Positions 38,150 to 46,698 of a DNA stretch of 64,000 nucleotides are shown here, piece after piece. The stretch lies in assembly GCA_963760715.1 (NCBI GenBank), contig CAVXDY010000005.1, positions 1-64,000 of the forward strand. Direction: 5' to 3'. Under the pieces are notes generated by a model. That model had not been told where the DNA came from and did not search any database. It saw only the letters and a list, made by a program, of their open reading frames with translations. The stretch's first letter is position 1; the number at the start of each line of letters is the position of its first letter. Source of the DNA: CAVXDY01 sp963760715 (lineage in GTDB: Bacteria > Actinomycetota > Thermoleophilia > Miltoncostaeales > Miltoncostaeaceae). A program made the position numbers and the translations under genes.

Positions 38150-39249
38150 GGGGCGGGAGCCGGCGGCCGGGTCGCCGCGAGCAGCGGGAAGGGGTCGATG
38201 CGCCGGCCGTCCCGGGTCCACGCCAGCCGCAGCAGCCCCGAGTCGATGCCGAGGGGCTGCCCCGCGGTGACCGGCGCGCCCTCGCCCACCCCGGGCGCGT
38301 AGGAGGCGAGGGGGCCGTAGCCCACCCGGTCCCCGCCCGCGGTCTCGAGCCAGAACGCGATCCCCTCCTCGCGCTCGGCGGGCGTCGCGCCCCGCAGGGT
38401 CCCGGCGGCCACGGCAACGGCGTGCGCCCCCGGAGAGGTCGCGATCGTGACCGCGCACTGCAGCCGGGCCCCGTCGCAGTCCACCGGGCCGGGCTCGCGG
38501 AAGGAGTCCCCGTAGAGCGCGGGCGCGCCCTGCGGCAGGGCCAGCGGGAACACGAAGCCCTCGATCACGGACGGCCCGCCCTCTCCCAGGGGAACGGCGC
38601 CGCCCCAGGCGGTCACCACCGGCGGTCCGCTCGGCTCGGCCGGGGGGAGGGGGGAGAGCGAGGCCGCGCCGGAGCCGCCCGCGCAGGCCGGGCCCGAGGC
38701 CTGGGTGCCGGTGCGGACCGGCAGGGTGGGGTCGCCGCCCAGGGCCGCGTAGTAGGCGCCCACGCCGGCCGTCCAGTTCGCGTTGAGCCCGGCGGGGTCG
38801 TTGGCCGCTCCGAGCGGGGCCCACTTGGCGCCGATCGTCGCCAGGGTGTCGCGGCCCTCGGGCAGGTAGCTGTCGCCCAGCGTCCGCGCCGCCAGCGCGA
38901 TGGCGTCGCTCTCGCGGGCGAACGCCATGCCCGGGCCGAGGCCGAAGGGGTTCCGGATCGTCTGGGCCGGGAGATAGGTCTCGAGCATCGTCTCGTGGGC
39001 CGCGATGGCCACCAGGGCCCGCGGGTTGACGCCGGCGGCGAGGCCCTCGGAGACGAAGGTGGCGCCCTCGCCGGCGAGCGGGCTGCCGGCGCGGGCCAGC
39101 ATGGCGTCGAGGCCCGCCGCGTCGGTGGGGGCGACGCACGTCATCTGCCCGACGACGCCGGTGAGCCCCTGGGCGGGAGCCGGGGAGGGGATCGCCGTCG
39201 CCACGGCGGCGGCTCCGGCGAGGGCGGCGATGAGTGAGCGGGCGCGCAC
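38146..39249 (-). CDS. secreted glucosaminidase-like wall hydrolase
   Basis: A 367-residue exported protein (signal peptide SLIAALAGAAAVATAIPSPA). The N-domain (ALVAIAAHETMLETYLPAQT, IRNPFGLGPGMAFARESDAI, WAPLGAANDPAGLNANWTAG) resembles Flg/LytG-type beta-N-acetylglucosaminidase domains with a Glu in the AHETMLE helix. The C-terminal part (PVVTAWGGAVPLGEGG, IEGFVFPLALPQGAPALYGD, and a late GEGAPVTAGQPLGIDSG) resembles a degenerate LytM/M23 beta-roll without the usual HxH zinc ligands, so only the glycosidase is likely active. A TAGACT box lies 7 nt before the GTG. It heads the run of four coupled genes that follows. Confidence 0.7.
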   Translation of the reverse strand: MRARSLIAALAGAAAVATAIPSPAPAQGLTGVVGQMTCVAPTDAAGLDAMLARAGSPLAGEGATFVSEGLAAGVNPRALVAIAAHETMLETYLPAQTIRNPFGLGPGMAFARESDAIALAARTLGDSYLPEGRDTLATIGAKWAPLGAANDPAGLNANWTAGVGAYYAALGGDPTLPVRTGTQASGPACAGGSGAASLSPLPPAEPSGPPVVTAWGGAVPLGEGGPSVIEGFVFPLALPQGAPALYGDSFREPGPVDCDGARLQCAVTIATSPGAHAVAVAAGTLRGATPAEREEGIAFWLETAGGDRVGYGPLASYAPGVGEGAPVTAGQPLGIDSGLLRLAWTRDGRRIDPFPLLAATRPPAPAP

Positions 39250-39256
39250 CGGCGGC

Positions 39257-39262
39257 AGTCTA
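39257..39262 (-). promoter_or_regulatory. -10-like box before the wall hydrolase gene
   Basis: TAGACT, 7 nt before the GTG at 39249; near-leaderless. Confidence 0.5.
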
Positions 39263-40708
39263 GGGCGCGGGCGGCTCGGACTGAACGCCGGCCGTTGCGG
39301 CGGTCGTCACATCGTCGCCGTCCTCCGCCGGCGCCGCGGGAAGGGTGATGACCGCATCGACCCCGCCGTCCTCGGCGGCCCGCAACTCCGCCGCGCCCCC
39401 TGAGGCCCGCGCGAGGCGGTCGACGATGGCGAGCCCCAGGCCCGATCCTCCGCGCCCCGTGGCCCCGCTGCGCCAGAAGCGCTCGAAGGCATGGCGGCGC
39501 TCCTCGTCGCTCATGCCGGGCCCCTGGTCGACCACGTGGATCTCGACGCCCCCGAGCCTCACCGCGGCGCGCACGGTGACCTCCGAGCCGCGGGGGGAGG
39601 CCTTGACCGCGTTGTCGATCAGGTTGTCGAGCATCTGGTCGACCGCGCCCAGGACGGCCGTGGCGGAGATCCGCTCGGAGCGGCCGCTGAGCGTGACCCC
39701 CTGCCGCGCCGCCAGCACCTCGTGGGCCGAGACCCGGTCGCGGACGACCTCGGCCACGGCGACCGCCACGAGCGTGGGCTCGGGGGATTCGGCCCGGGCC
39801 AGCACCAGAAGCCCGTCGATGATCCCGGCCAGGCGCTCCACCTCCACCAGTGCCGCGTCCACGTCCCGGTGGGAGCCCGCGTCGGCCCCCTCGCGCAGGT
39901 TCTCGAGCCGCAGCCGCAGGGCGGCGAGGGGCGTCCGCAGCTGGTGCGAGGCATCGGCCGCGAACTCGCGCTGCGAGGCGACGAGGGTCTCGAGACGCCC
40001 GGCCATCGTGTCGAAGCTGCCGGCCAGGTCGCGCACCTCGCGCGGGCCGGGGGCCTCGCCCACGCGCGTCAACAGCTCCCCGCGGCCGAGCGCGGCGGCC
40101 GACTGGCGAAGGCGTTGCAGCGGCCCGGTCACCGTGCGGGCCAGCACGAAGCCGATCGCCCCCACGGCCGCCATCCCCACCAGGGTGATGGCCGCGAGCA
40201 GCAGCCAGTAGCGGCGCGTGGCGGCGTCCAGCTCGTCGGTGGGGAAGGTGATGCGCACCGCGCCGAGCACGCGGCCGCTCGAGGCCACCGGCACGGCCAC
40301 GAGCAGGAGGTTCTGCCCGAGGGTGTTCGAGAACCGCTCGCCGGAGGCGATGTCCCCCGCCAGGGCCTTCTGGATCTCCGGGCGTGAGGCGAACGACCGC
40401 CGTGCTCCGGGCCCGTCGGGCTCGTTCGAGTCGGCGATCAGCCGGCCCCGGGCGTCCACCAGGACCACCCGCCCGCCGGTGTCGAGCTGGTAGCGGCGCG
40501 CGATGGCCCAGAGGTCCTTCCGCTGCGCGGGCGTGGGATCCGCCACCGAGTCCCGTCCCAACGAGGCCAGGGTGAAGGCGTCGCGCTCGACCCGGGCGCT
40601 GAGGTCGCCGCGCTGGTTCTCGGCGTACGTGAGTCCCAGCGGGATCACGAGGGCGATGAGCAGGATCGCGGCGAGCACCAGGTAGGTGCCCACCAGGCGA
40701 CGGGTCAC
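39260..40708 (-). CDS. sensor histidine kinase (HAMP)
   Basis: About 482 residues. TM1 (LVGTYLVLAAILLIALVIPL), an extracytoplasmic sensor of about 130 residues with a PAS/CACHE-like VVLVDARGRLIADSNEPDG, TM2 (YWLLLAAITLVGMAAVGAIG), HAMP, then the H-box REFAADASHQLRTPLAALRL, N-box MLDNLIDNAVKASPRG, G1 VVDQGPGMSDEE and G2 GGSGLGLAIVDRLA. It is an EnvZ/PhoR-type kinase. The GTG overlaps the TGA of the response-regulator gene (GTGA), forming a two-component operon. The signal is unknown. Confidence 0.93.
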   Translation of the reverse strand: MTRRLVGTYLVLAAILLIALVIPLGLTYAENQRGDLSARVERDAFTLASLGRDSVADPTPAQRKDLWAIARRYQLDTGGRVVLVDARGRLIADSNEPDGPGARRSFASRPEIQKALAGDIASGERFSNTLGQNLLLVAVPVASSGRVLGAVRITFPTDELDAATRRYWLLLAAITLVGMAAVGAIGFVLARTVTGPLQRLRQSAAALGRGELLTRVGEAPGPREVRDLAGSFDTMAGRLETLVASQREFAADASHQLRTPLAALRLRLENLREGADAGSHRDVDAALVEVERLAGIIDGLLVLARAESPEPTLVAVAVAEVVRDRVSAHEVLAARQGVTLSGRSERISATAVLGAVDQMLDNLIDNAVKASPRGSEVTVRAAVRLGGVEIHVVDQGPGMSDEERRHAFERFWRSGATGRGGSGLGLAIVDRLARASGGAAELRAAEDGGVDAVITLPAAPAEDGDDVTTAATAGVQSEPPAP

Positions 40709-41373
40709 CCGGGATCCCTCAGCCGGAAGCCCACCGAGCGCGAGGTCTCGATCCAGCGGGCGTCGCCCAGCTTGCGCCGGAGCGCCGCCACGTGCACGTC
40801 GATGGTCTTGGGCGAGCCGAACCATTCGCCGCCCCAGATCTCGCGGAAGATGGTGTCCCGCTCCACCACCACGCCGGGCCGGGAGGCGAGCAGGGCGATG
40901 AGGTCGAACTCGCGCGGCGTCAGGTCGAGCTCGCGCCCCTCCAGGCTGGCCAGCCGCGCCGGGACGTCCACGGTGAGCGGCCCCACGACGAGGCCGTCGC
41001 CGGCGTCGGGCGCGGCGTCGGTCCGGCGGGTCACCGCCCGGATGCGCGCCAGCAGCTGGCGGAACCCGAAGGGCTTCACGAGGTAGTCGTCGGCGCCGAT
41101 CTCGAGGCCCACGACGATGTCGATCTCCTCGCTGCGCGCCGTCATCATGATGATCGGGACCCGGGAGCGGCTGCGCAGCTCGCGCGCGACGTCGAAGCCG
41201 TCGATGTCGGGCAGGCGAAGGTCCAGCAGCACCAGGTCGGGCTCGGGCGCGGCCAGCGCGTCGGCGCCGTTGTCGACGTGGGTGACGGAGAAGCCCTCGC
41301 GCTGCAGCCCCTCCACCAGCGGCTCGGCGATGGCGTGCTCGTCCTCCACCAGCAGGATCCTCATTCCGCCCAT
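40705..41373 (-). CDS. OmpR-family response regulator
   Basis: A 222-residue protein. The receiver domain has the acidic pair VEDEHA, phospho-acceptor Asp in LVLLDLRLPDIDGFD, Thr in IIMMTARSEE and Lys in YLVKPFGFRQLLAR. A C-terminal winged helix (ELDLTPREFDLIALLASRPG, IDVHVAALRRKLGDARWIET) binds DNA. The start is ATG 41373 (distant GGAGGGG) or the third-codon ATG at 41364. It is co-translated with the downstream kinase. Confidence 0.93.
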   Translation of the reverse strand: MGGMRILLVEDEHAIAEPLVEGLQREGFSVTHVDNGADALAAPEPDLVLLDLRLPDIDGFDVARELRSRSRVPIIMMTARSEEIDIVVGLEIGADDYLVKPFGFRQLLARIRAVTRRTDAAPDAGDGLVVGPLTVDVPARLASLEGRELDLTPREFDLIALLASRPGVVVERDTIFREIWGGEWFGSPKTIDVHVAALRRKLGDARWIETSRSVGFRLRDPG

Positions 41374-41499
41374 TGTCGGGATCTTCCCCTCCGGGCACCA
41401 GGGCCCTTACCGATGCCTTGACGAACCCTCGCCCCGGGCTGGCCGGCGTGCGCCTACTCTGGGGTGTGTGAGGAGTACCCGATCCGACGCGGTGCGGCC

Positions 41500-41886
41500 A
41501 TGAGCCCCCGAGGCAGGGACCGGGCCGCGATGGTGCGTGTCGCGCTGATCGTGGTGGCGATCGCCGCCGGCGCGTTCGTGCTCAACCTCTTCCTGTTCGA
41601 CGCGGCCGACTCCACCGGCTCGGCGGGGCGGCTGAGCCCGCGCGCCGACGACATCCCGGCCCGCGTCCTCAGCACGAGCACCGGGAGCGGCGCCGGCACG
41701 ACCGTCCTCGGCGACGACCGAGGGGGGCCGGGGGCGACCACCACGAGCCGGGCCACCACGACCTCGTCCGGCGGCGGCACGACGACCACCGACGACTACG
41801 GATCCGGCCGCTCCTCGGCCGGCGGCTCCGGGAGCGACGGCGGCGGTGGCAGCGGCCGGGGGGCGGGTCGCGGGTCCGACGACTGA
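41500..41886 (+). CDS. single-pass membrane protein with Ser/Thr/Gly tail
   Basis: About 128 residues. The basic N-terminus (MSPRGRDRAA) is followed by MVRVALIVVAIAAGAFVLNL, then a long low-complexity extracellular tail of Thr/Ser/Gly/Asp (TTTSRATTTSSGGGTTTTDD). It looks like a membrane-anchored linker or wall-spanning peptide. No family is recognised. An in-frame GTG at 41464 is possible, but a TACTCT box ends only 3 nt before it, so the ATG is preferred. Confidence 0.5.
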   Translation: MSPRGRDRAAMVRVALIVVAIAAGAFVLNLFLFDAADSTGSAGRLSPRADDIPARVLSTSTGSGAGTTVLGDDRGGPGATTTSRATTTSSGGGTTTTDDYGSGRSSAGGSGSDGGGGSGRGAGRGSDD

Positions 41887-41986
41887 TCGAGCGGGTCGGC
41901 GCGATCGCGGCGGCGGCGTCGCCCGGCCAGGAGCGGTAACCCGAGCCTGGACCTCCGTCTAGGCGCGCGGAATCGCCTGCATATCG

Positions 41987-41992
41987 TAAGTT
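41987..41992 (+). promoter_or_regulatory. -10-like box before the transglycosylase gene
   Basis: TAAGTT, 8 nt before the GTG at 42001; it lies in a locally AT-rich island (41979-41994). Confidence 0.45.
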
Positions 41993-42000
41993 GGTGCGCC

Positions 42001-43002
42001 GTGTCACCCCCCGCCACCGCACTCCCCGACATCGAGATCGTTCCCGCGGGGAACGGCCGGTCCGCACCGCCCGCGCCGCCGCCGGCGTGGAGGGCGCCGC
42101 CGCCGCCGGACATCGAGCGGATCACCGAGGACGCCCCGATCCGGCGGCCGCCGGCCCGTCCCGCGCCCGCGCGCCGGCCGCCCGCGCCCCCACGACCCGC
42201 CCCGCGTGCCCGCCGGCCGCTTCCGCCGGCTCCCCCCGCCCCCGCCCCCGCCCCGCGGACCCCTCCTGCGGTGCGCCCGCGGCCGGCCCCGGCCGAGCTG
42301 GAGGTGCCGTCCTTCGTCGCCCGCACCCCGCCGCCGGCCGCGCCGCCCGCCCCGCCCGCGCCGTCACCCCGGGCCGGGCCCCCGCCCGCTCCGCCGGTCC
42401 CGCCGACCGGCGTCCGGCGGCGCTCCCGGCCGCGATGGGGCCGCATCGCCGCCGCCGCGGCGGTCGTGGCGGGGGTGGCCGTCCTCACGGGGATCGGGAT
42501 GAGCGGCGACGCCGAGTCGTCGGCGCCGGACCCGGCGCTGGGCCTTCCGGGGCTGACCCCGGCGGCGCGTGAGATCCCGGCCGACTACCTGCGCCTCTAC
42601 GTCCGGTTCGGGCGGGAGATGGACATCGACTGGCGCTTCCTGGCGGCCATCGGCGGCCAGGAGTCGGACCACGGCCGCCACCCGGCGGCGGCGCGCGTGA
42701 ACCGCGCCGGCTGCGTGGGGCCGATGCAGCTGGGCGTGGGCGGCAGCTGCGGCGACTTCGTCGGCGCGTGGGGGGTCGACGGGGACGGCGACGGGAGGGT
42801 GAACCCCCTGACGCCGGCCGACGCCATCGCCACCGCGGCCAACGGCCTGCGCCACGGCAAGGGCGCGCCGGCGACCGGCGGGCCCTATCTGGCCTACCGC
42901 CGCGCCGCGTGCGGGTACTACGGGGCCTGCGCCGACTCCCGCGTCGACTACGCCGACGACGTCATGGCGCGCGCCGTGCGCTACGGCTTCCCGCAGCGCT
43001 GA
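42001..43002 (+). CDS. membrane-anchored lytic transglycosylase-like protein
   Basis: A 333-residue protein. The first ~140 residues are cytoplasmic and extremely Pro/Ala/Arg-rich. A transmembrane helix follows (WGRIAAAAAVVAGVAVLTGI), then an extracytoplasmic SLT-like domain: YLRLYVRFGREMDIDWRFLA, catalytic Glu in AAIGGQESDHGRHP (about residue 221), CVGPMQLGVGGSC (the GxMQ motif), DPxxNI-type region DGRVNPLTPADAIATAANGL and AYRRAACGYYGACADSRVDY. It should cleave glycan strands of peptidoglycan. Extra cysteines suggest a disulfide. It is convergent with a ParM-like gene across a strong hairpin. Confidence 0.85.
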   Translation: MSPPATALPDIEIVPAGNGRSAPPAPPPAWRAPPPPDIERITEDAPIRRPPARPAPARRPPAPPRPAPRARRPLPPAPPAPAPAPRTPPAVRPRPAPAELEVPSFVARTPPPAAPPAPPAPSPRAGPPPAPPVPPTGVRRRSRPRWGRIAAAAAVVAGVAVLTGIGMSGDAESSAPDPALGLPGLTPAAREIPADYLRLYVRFGREMDIDWRFLAAIGGQESDHGRHPAAARVNRAGCVGPMQLGVGGSCGDFVGAWGVDGDGDGRVNPLTPADAIATAANGLRHGKGAPATGGPYLAYRRAACGYYGACADSRVDYADDVMARAVRYGFPQR

Positions 43003-43007
43003 GCGCG

Positions 43008-43039
43008 CCCTCCCGTCCCGCGAGCGCGGGACGGGAGGG
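43008..43039. terminator. perfect 14-bp bidirectional hairpin
   Basis: CCCTCCCGTCCCGC and GCGGGACGGGAGGG form an uninterrupted 14-bp stem with a GAGC loop, exactly between the stops of two convergent genes (43002 and 43048). It is probably a shared transcription end; there are no T-tracts. Confidence 0.65.
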
Positions 43040-43047
43040 ACCGGTGC

Positions 43048-44142
43048 TCAGTAGGGAACCGCCACCGGCCGTCCGGGCCCGTCGGCGTTCTCGGTCGGCG
43101 AGGCGGCCGCCTCGGGCTGCGCCGGGGTCGGCACCCCCCAGGTCTGCACGCCGAACTTGAGGAACCCGCGCACGTTGTTGAGGCGGGCGTCGCGGCCGGT
43201 CTCGACCGGAAGCACCCGGCCGCTGAGCAGCGGGGCGAGGTAGGGCGCCAGCACGGCGCCGCCGCCGCCGGTGATGACGATGGCGTCCATGTCCCACTCG
43301 TCGGCCCACAGGCGGTTCGCGTCCGACGCGATGTCGGTGGCCAGCTGGGTCAGCACGTGCTCGATGAGCCGGCTGAGGTCGAAGCTGTCGCCGCGGATCT
43401 TGATGCGGCCCTCCTCCATCGCCTCGTAGAGGCGGTACAGCTCGACCGTGACCCCGCTCTTCTCGCGGATCTTGCCCGCGATCGTCGCGAAGGCGCGGCC
43501 GACGCCCGTCTCGGTGCTCTGGCTGGCGCGCTCGAGGAAGGTGCCGCGGTCCGACACCGTCAGGTCCGAGGTCTGGAACCCGATGTCCACGATGCCGATC
43601 TTCTGCTGCAGGAGCTGGCGGTCGCCGACCTTGCCCGCGTCGTCGAGCACCATGTCGTACATCGAGCCGAACGGCTGCGGGATGACCCGCACGTCGCTGA
43701 TCTCGAGGACGGTGCGGTGGCGCTTGCCGTCGGGGTCGATGACCGTGAACGCGTGCCGGTCGCGCAGCAGGCGCGCCAGCTCGTCGGACTTCGCGCGGTA
43801 GCTCGAGATCGGCAGGCCGGTCACGAGGTTGATCGGCTCGTCGGACGCGGCGAGATCGGACGCCACGGCGAGGGCGAGGACCTTCGCCGAGTCGGTGATG
43901 AAGCGGTCCTGGTCCAGCGTGAAGGAGCGCAGGCTGCTCTGACGCTCGGCGAGGTCGCCGGCGAAGATGCCGCGGTCCTCCATCTCGATGTGGAGATGGT
44001 CGTCGCCGAGCCGTGCCTCCGGCATCGGCCCGCCGAACTGTTGATCCGTCGCTTCTCCGATGACGGACTTGACGACGAGCGAGCGCTCGCCGTTGGTGGC
44101 CTTGGTGAAGCCAAAGCCGAGGTCGATGCCGAGGATCTGCAC
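43048..44142 (-). CDS. ParM/StbA-like actin-family ATPase
   Basis: About 364 residues with the actin-fold nucleotide signature: phosphate 1 ILGIDLGFGFTKATNGERSL, phosphate 2 KIGIVDIGFQTSDLTVS (about residue 195) and adenosine motif AIVITGGGGAVLAPYLAPLL (about 295). INLVTGLPISSYR is typical of plasmid ParM/StbA and archaeal/bacterial Alp relatives. Such proteins form filaments that segregate DNA or act in the cytoplasm. The C-terminus is Pro/Ala-rich. The GTG at 44142 has AGGAGG upstream. No ParR-like adaptor or centromere repeats were recognised nearby, so the cargo is unknown; this is a chromosomal or integrated copy. Confidence 0.85.
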   Translation of the reverse strand: MQILGIDLGFGFTKATNGERSLVVKSVIGEATDQQFGGPMPEARLGDDHLHIEMEDRGIFAGDLAERQSSLRSFTLDQDRFITDSAKVLALAVASDLAASDEPINLVTGLPISSYRAKSDELARLLRDRHAFTVIDPDGKRHRTVLEISDVRVIPQPFGSMYDMVLDDAGKVGDRQLLQQKIGIVDIGFQTSDLTVSDRGTFLERASQSTETGVGRAFATIAGKIREKSGVTVELYRLYEAMEEGRIKIRGDSFDLSRLIEHVLTQLATDIASDANRLWADEWDMDAIVITGGGGAVLAPYLAPLLSGRVLPVETGRDARLNNVRGFLKFGVQTWGVPTPAQPEAAASPTENADGPGRPVAVPY

Positions 44143-44276
44143 GGTGGTAGGCCTCCTGGTGCCCGGGGGGCCTCCGATCCTACGAAGGCCCGTCGTGCCC
44201 GACTTCCCCCACACGACCGGGTCGGGCCGCCCCCCGTTGGTCGTGGTGCCGGTGCGGGTGGGGAGGGGGTGTTCGC

Positions 44277-44282
44277 TAGGCT
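44277..44282 (+). promoter_or_regulatory. -10-like box before a small membrane protein
   Basis: TAGGCT, 9 nt before the ATG at 44292; near-leaderless. Confidence 0.4.
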
Positions 44283-44291
44283 TTGACAAGA

Positions 44292-44486
44292 ATGGGCGCC
44301 GCCCCCGACGACCTCCGCCGCCGCAGGGTGGGGCTGGCCCTGATCGGCCTGGTTCTGCTGCTCTTCGTGGCCGAGATGGTCGCCATCGCCCTGGGGCGGC
44401 TGGAGGTGGCGGGGGTCATCTTCCTGGTCTTCGCCGCCGGGTGGTTCGTGCTCCGGTCCTACCAGAAGCGGACCGGCCGGATTTAG
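44292..44486 (+). CDS. 64-residue two-TM membrane protein
   Basis: MGAAPDDLRRRRVGLALIGL starts the protein; two hydrophobic helices follow (LALIGLVLLLFVAEMVAIAL and VAGVIFLVFAAGWFVLRSY) with a basic end (QKRTGRI). No family is recognised. The -10 box and intact frame support a real small membrane protein. It is divergent from the ParM-like gene and convergent with the O-methyltransferase. Confidence 0.55.
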   Translation: MGAAPDDLRRRRVGLALIGLVLLLFVAEMVAIALGRLEVAGVIFLVFAAGWFVLRSYQKRTGRI

Positions 44487-44490
44487 GAGG

Positions 44491-45141
44491 TCAGAGCACC
44501 ACGCTGAGGGTGATGCCGTCGCCCACGGTCACGACGGCGGTGCGAAGGCGCGGGTGGCTCAGGGCGATCGCGGTGAACTCCGCGAGGGCCTGGGCGTTGG
44601 GCTCGCGCTCGCCGGCCGGGGCGGCCACCCGCCCGCCCGAGAAGACGTTGTCGGCCACCACCAGGCCGCCGGGGCGCACGAGCCGCACGGCGTGCTCGAG
44701 GTATCCCGCGTAGCCGGTCTTGTCGGCGTCGATGTAGCAGAGGTCGTAGGCGCCGTCGGGGAGGCCGGGGAGGGTCTCCGCGGCAGGGCCTCGGTGGACC
44801 CGGACGATCTCGGCGAGCCCCGCCTCCGCCAGAAAGCGCTCCGCGCGGTCGGCGTGGGACGGGTCGGCCTCCAGGGTGTCGATGCGCCCCCCGGGCGCGA
44901 GCCCCCGCGCCATCCACGCCGCCGAGGTGCCCACGAAGGTGCCCACCTCCAGCACCGCCCGCCCGCCGGTGGCGCGCGCCAGCACCTCGAGCAGCCGCCC
45001 CAGGTCGGGGTGGGTCATCATCATCGCGTTGGGCGCGTCCTCCATCGCCCGGTAGAGCCCGGCGAGCTCCGGCGGGATCTCCGCGAGGCCGTCGATGTAG
45101 GCGGCCAGGGCGGGGTCGATGGTCAGCCGGTCGAGGGCCAC
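44491..45141 (-). CDS. class I O-methyltransferase
   Basis: A 216-residue SAM-dependent enzyme of the catechol/caffeoyl-CoA O-methyltransferase family. GGRAVLEVGTFVGTSAAWMA (motif I), IDTLEADPSHADRAERFLAE, GAYDLCYIDADKTGYAGYLE (the metal-binding Asp-Asp region) and GGLVVADNVFSGGRV (Asp-Asn) match. It needs a divalent cation. The substrate in bacteria is often a phenolic metabolite or a tRNA cmo5U precursor. The GTG has a TAGGCT box 7 nt upstream. Confidence 0.9.
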   Translation of the reverse strand: MALDRLTIDPALAAYIDGLAEIPPELAGLYRAMEDAPNAMMMTHPDLGRLLEVLARATGGRAVLEVGTFVGTSAAWMARGLAPGGRIDTLEADPSHADRAERFLAEAGLAEIVRVHRGPAAETLPGLPDGAYDLCYIDADKTGYAGYLEHAVRLVRPGGLVVADNVFSGGRVAAPAGEREPNAQALAEFTAIALSHPRLRTAVVTVGDGITLSVVL

Positions 45142-45148
45142 TGAGGCG

Positions 45149-45154
45149 AGCCTA
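45149..45154 (-). promoter_or_regulatory. -10-like box before the O-methyltransferase gene
   Basis: TAGGCT, 7 nt before the GTG at 45141; near-leaderless. Confidence 0.5.
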
Positions 45155-45919
45155 CCGGCGCCCGAGGGTCGCGAGCCCCGTGAGGGCCCAGGCCCCCAGC
45201 ACCAGCAGCATCCCGGCCACGGCCACCAAGCCCGGCCACAGCGTCGGCCAGCTCAGGCGCTCGAGCTCGGCGGCCCGCGCCGACTCCAGGATGCGGGTCA
45301 CCGGGTTGATGTCCGCCGCCGTGTGCAGCCAGCCGGTCAGCACCTCACGGGGGGCGTACGCCACCGAGGTGAAGACCGACAGGAAGATCACCACCTGCAT
45401 GAGCGGGGCCGCCTGGATGGTGCGGGCCCGCAGCGCCACGCCCATGGCCCAGCAGGCCGCGACGGCCGAGAAGCCGATGCCCAGCAGATACACCGTCAGA
45501 GTCCCGCCGACCCCCGGCAGGGCGACCCCGCCGATGAGCCCGGCCGTCAGCACCACGGTCGTCGTGAAGAGGCTCCGCAGCGCGGCCGCGGTGAGCGGGC
45601 CCGTGAGCAGGGTGATCCGGGGGGCGGGGCTCGCGACCAGGCGATCGGCGAAGCCCCCCTCGATGTCGCGGGCGAGCGTCATCCCGGCGTTGATGCCGGC
45701 GAATCCGGCGCCCATCACCGCGGCGAGCGGGATCGTGAACGCCAGGTAGGAGGCGCCCAGGAACTGGGGCAGCAGCGAGATCCCGCGGAAGGCCCCCGAG
45801 GTGGCCACGAGGATGAACAGCGGCATGATCAGGGACGGCAGGAACACCGACGGCATGCGGCGCACGAGCACCAGGCTGCGCCACGCCAGTCCCGCCGTCA
45901 CCCCGAGGCCGTGCCTCAC
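45152..45919 (-). CDS. ABC-2 exporter permease (second)
   Basis: A 255-residue permease with about six helices (LPQFLGASYLAFTIPLAAVM; LFTTTVVLTAGLIGGVALPG; LLGIGFSAVAACWAMGVALR). It has the DrrB-type landmark DIEGGFADRLVASPAPR between helices and the late YAPREVLTGWLHTAADINPV. The GTG overlaps the TGA of the first permease (GTGA). With its paralogue it probably forms a heterodimeric exporter driven by the adjacent ATPase. Confidence 0.9.
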   Translation of the reverse strand: MRHGLGVTAGLAWRSLVLVRRMPSVFLPSLIMPLFILVATSGAFRGISLLPQFLGASYLAFTIPLAAVMGAGFAGINAGMTLARDIEGGFADRLVASPAPRITLLTGPLTAAALRSLFTTTVVLTAGLIGGVALPGVGGTLTVYLLGIGFSAVAACWAMGVALRARTIQAAPLMQVVIFLSVFTSVAYAPREVLTGWLHTAADINPVTRILESARAAELERLSWPTLWPGLVAVAGMLLVLGAWALTGLATLGRR

Positions 45920-46698
45920 GACGAGCCCGCCAGGCGGTTCAGGAAGGCCCGGTAGCTGGCCGCCAGCGCCACCGCGACCAGCAGCAGCACCACCCCGAAG
46001 CCGATCAGGGTGGCGCGCGCCTGCAGGCCGAAGATCACCTGGTCGCGCATCGCCTCCACCAGGTACGAGACGGGGTTGACGTCGGCCACCGCCCGGAACC
46101 AGCCGGTCATGGTCTCCCGGGGGAAGAAGGCGGACGAGAAGAAGAGCAGGGCGAAGACGAGGGGGAAGCTGCCCTGCACGGCCTCGGACGAGCCCGTGCG
46201 GAGCGCCAGGGTCACGCCGAGCCCGCTCACGGCCACCGACAGCAGGGCGGCCAGCAGCAGCAGGAGCAGCACGCCGGCCACGCCGCCCTGAACCCGCGCG
46301 CCGAACGCCAGGCCGATGCTCAGGAACAGGACGGTCTGGATCATCGCGAGCATGACCCCGCCGACAAGGCGCCCCGTGAGGATGGCGACCCTCGACACCG
46401 GCGACGCCACGAGGCGGTCGAAGAACCCGCCCTCGATGTCGAGCGCGAAGGCGGCGCCGGCCGTGGTGCCGCCGATCAGGATGCCCTGGAGGATGGCGCC
46501 GGCGACGGCGAAGTCGAGGAACCCGCGCACCGGCGGGAAGCCCGGCAGCCGGCCCGGGGCGGCGCCGAACGACCCGGTGAAGATCGCCATCAGCACGAGG
46601 GGGAAGAAGAGGCTCGGGAAGAGGGCCTGGGGCGTGCGGAGCGTGTTCACGAACGCGCGGCGCGCGAGCGCCGCGGTCTGGACCGCCGCCAGCCTCAC
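45916..46698 (-). CDS. ABC-2 exporter permease (first)
   Basis: About 260 residues and clearly paralogous to the next gene. It shares DIEGGFFDRLVASPVSRVAI and FFPRETMTGWFRAVADVNPV with DIEGGFADRLVASP and REVLTGW. About six helices are predicted from AVAGAILQGILIGGTTAGAA, LLLLLLAALLSVAVSGLGVT and similar stretches. It is a DrrB-type permease for drug or lipid export. The GTG overlaps the ATPase TGA (GTGA). Confidence 0.9.
   Translation of the reverse strand: MRLAAVQTAALARRAFVNTLRTPQALFPSLFFPLVLMAIFTGSFGAAPGRLPGFPPVRGFLDFAVAGAILQGILIGGTTAGAAFALDIEGGFFDRLVASPVSRVAILTGRLVGGVMLAMIQTVLFLSIGLAFGARVQGGVAGVLLLLLLAALLSVAVSGLGVTLALRTGSSEAVQGSFPLVFALLFFSSAFFPRETMTGWFRAVADVNPVSYLVEAMRDQVIFGLQARATLIGFGVVLLLVAVALAASYRAFLNRLAGSS

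Noticed and set aside
44283..44291. TTG at 44283 as the start of the two-TM protein
   Set aside because: It directly abuts the -10 box; the ATG at 44292 lies 9 nt from the box and is a better start.
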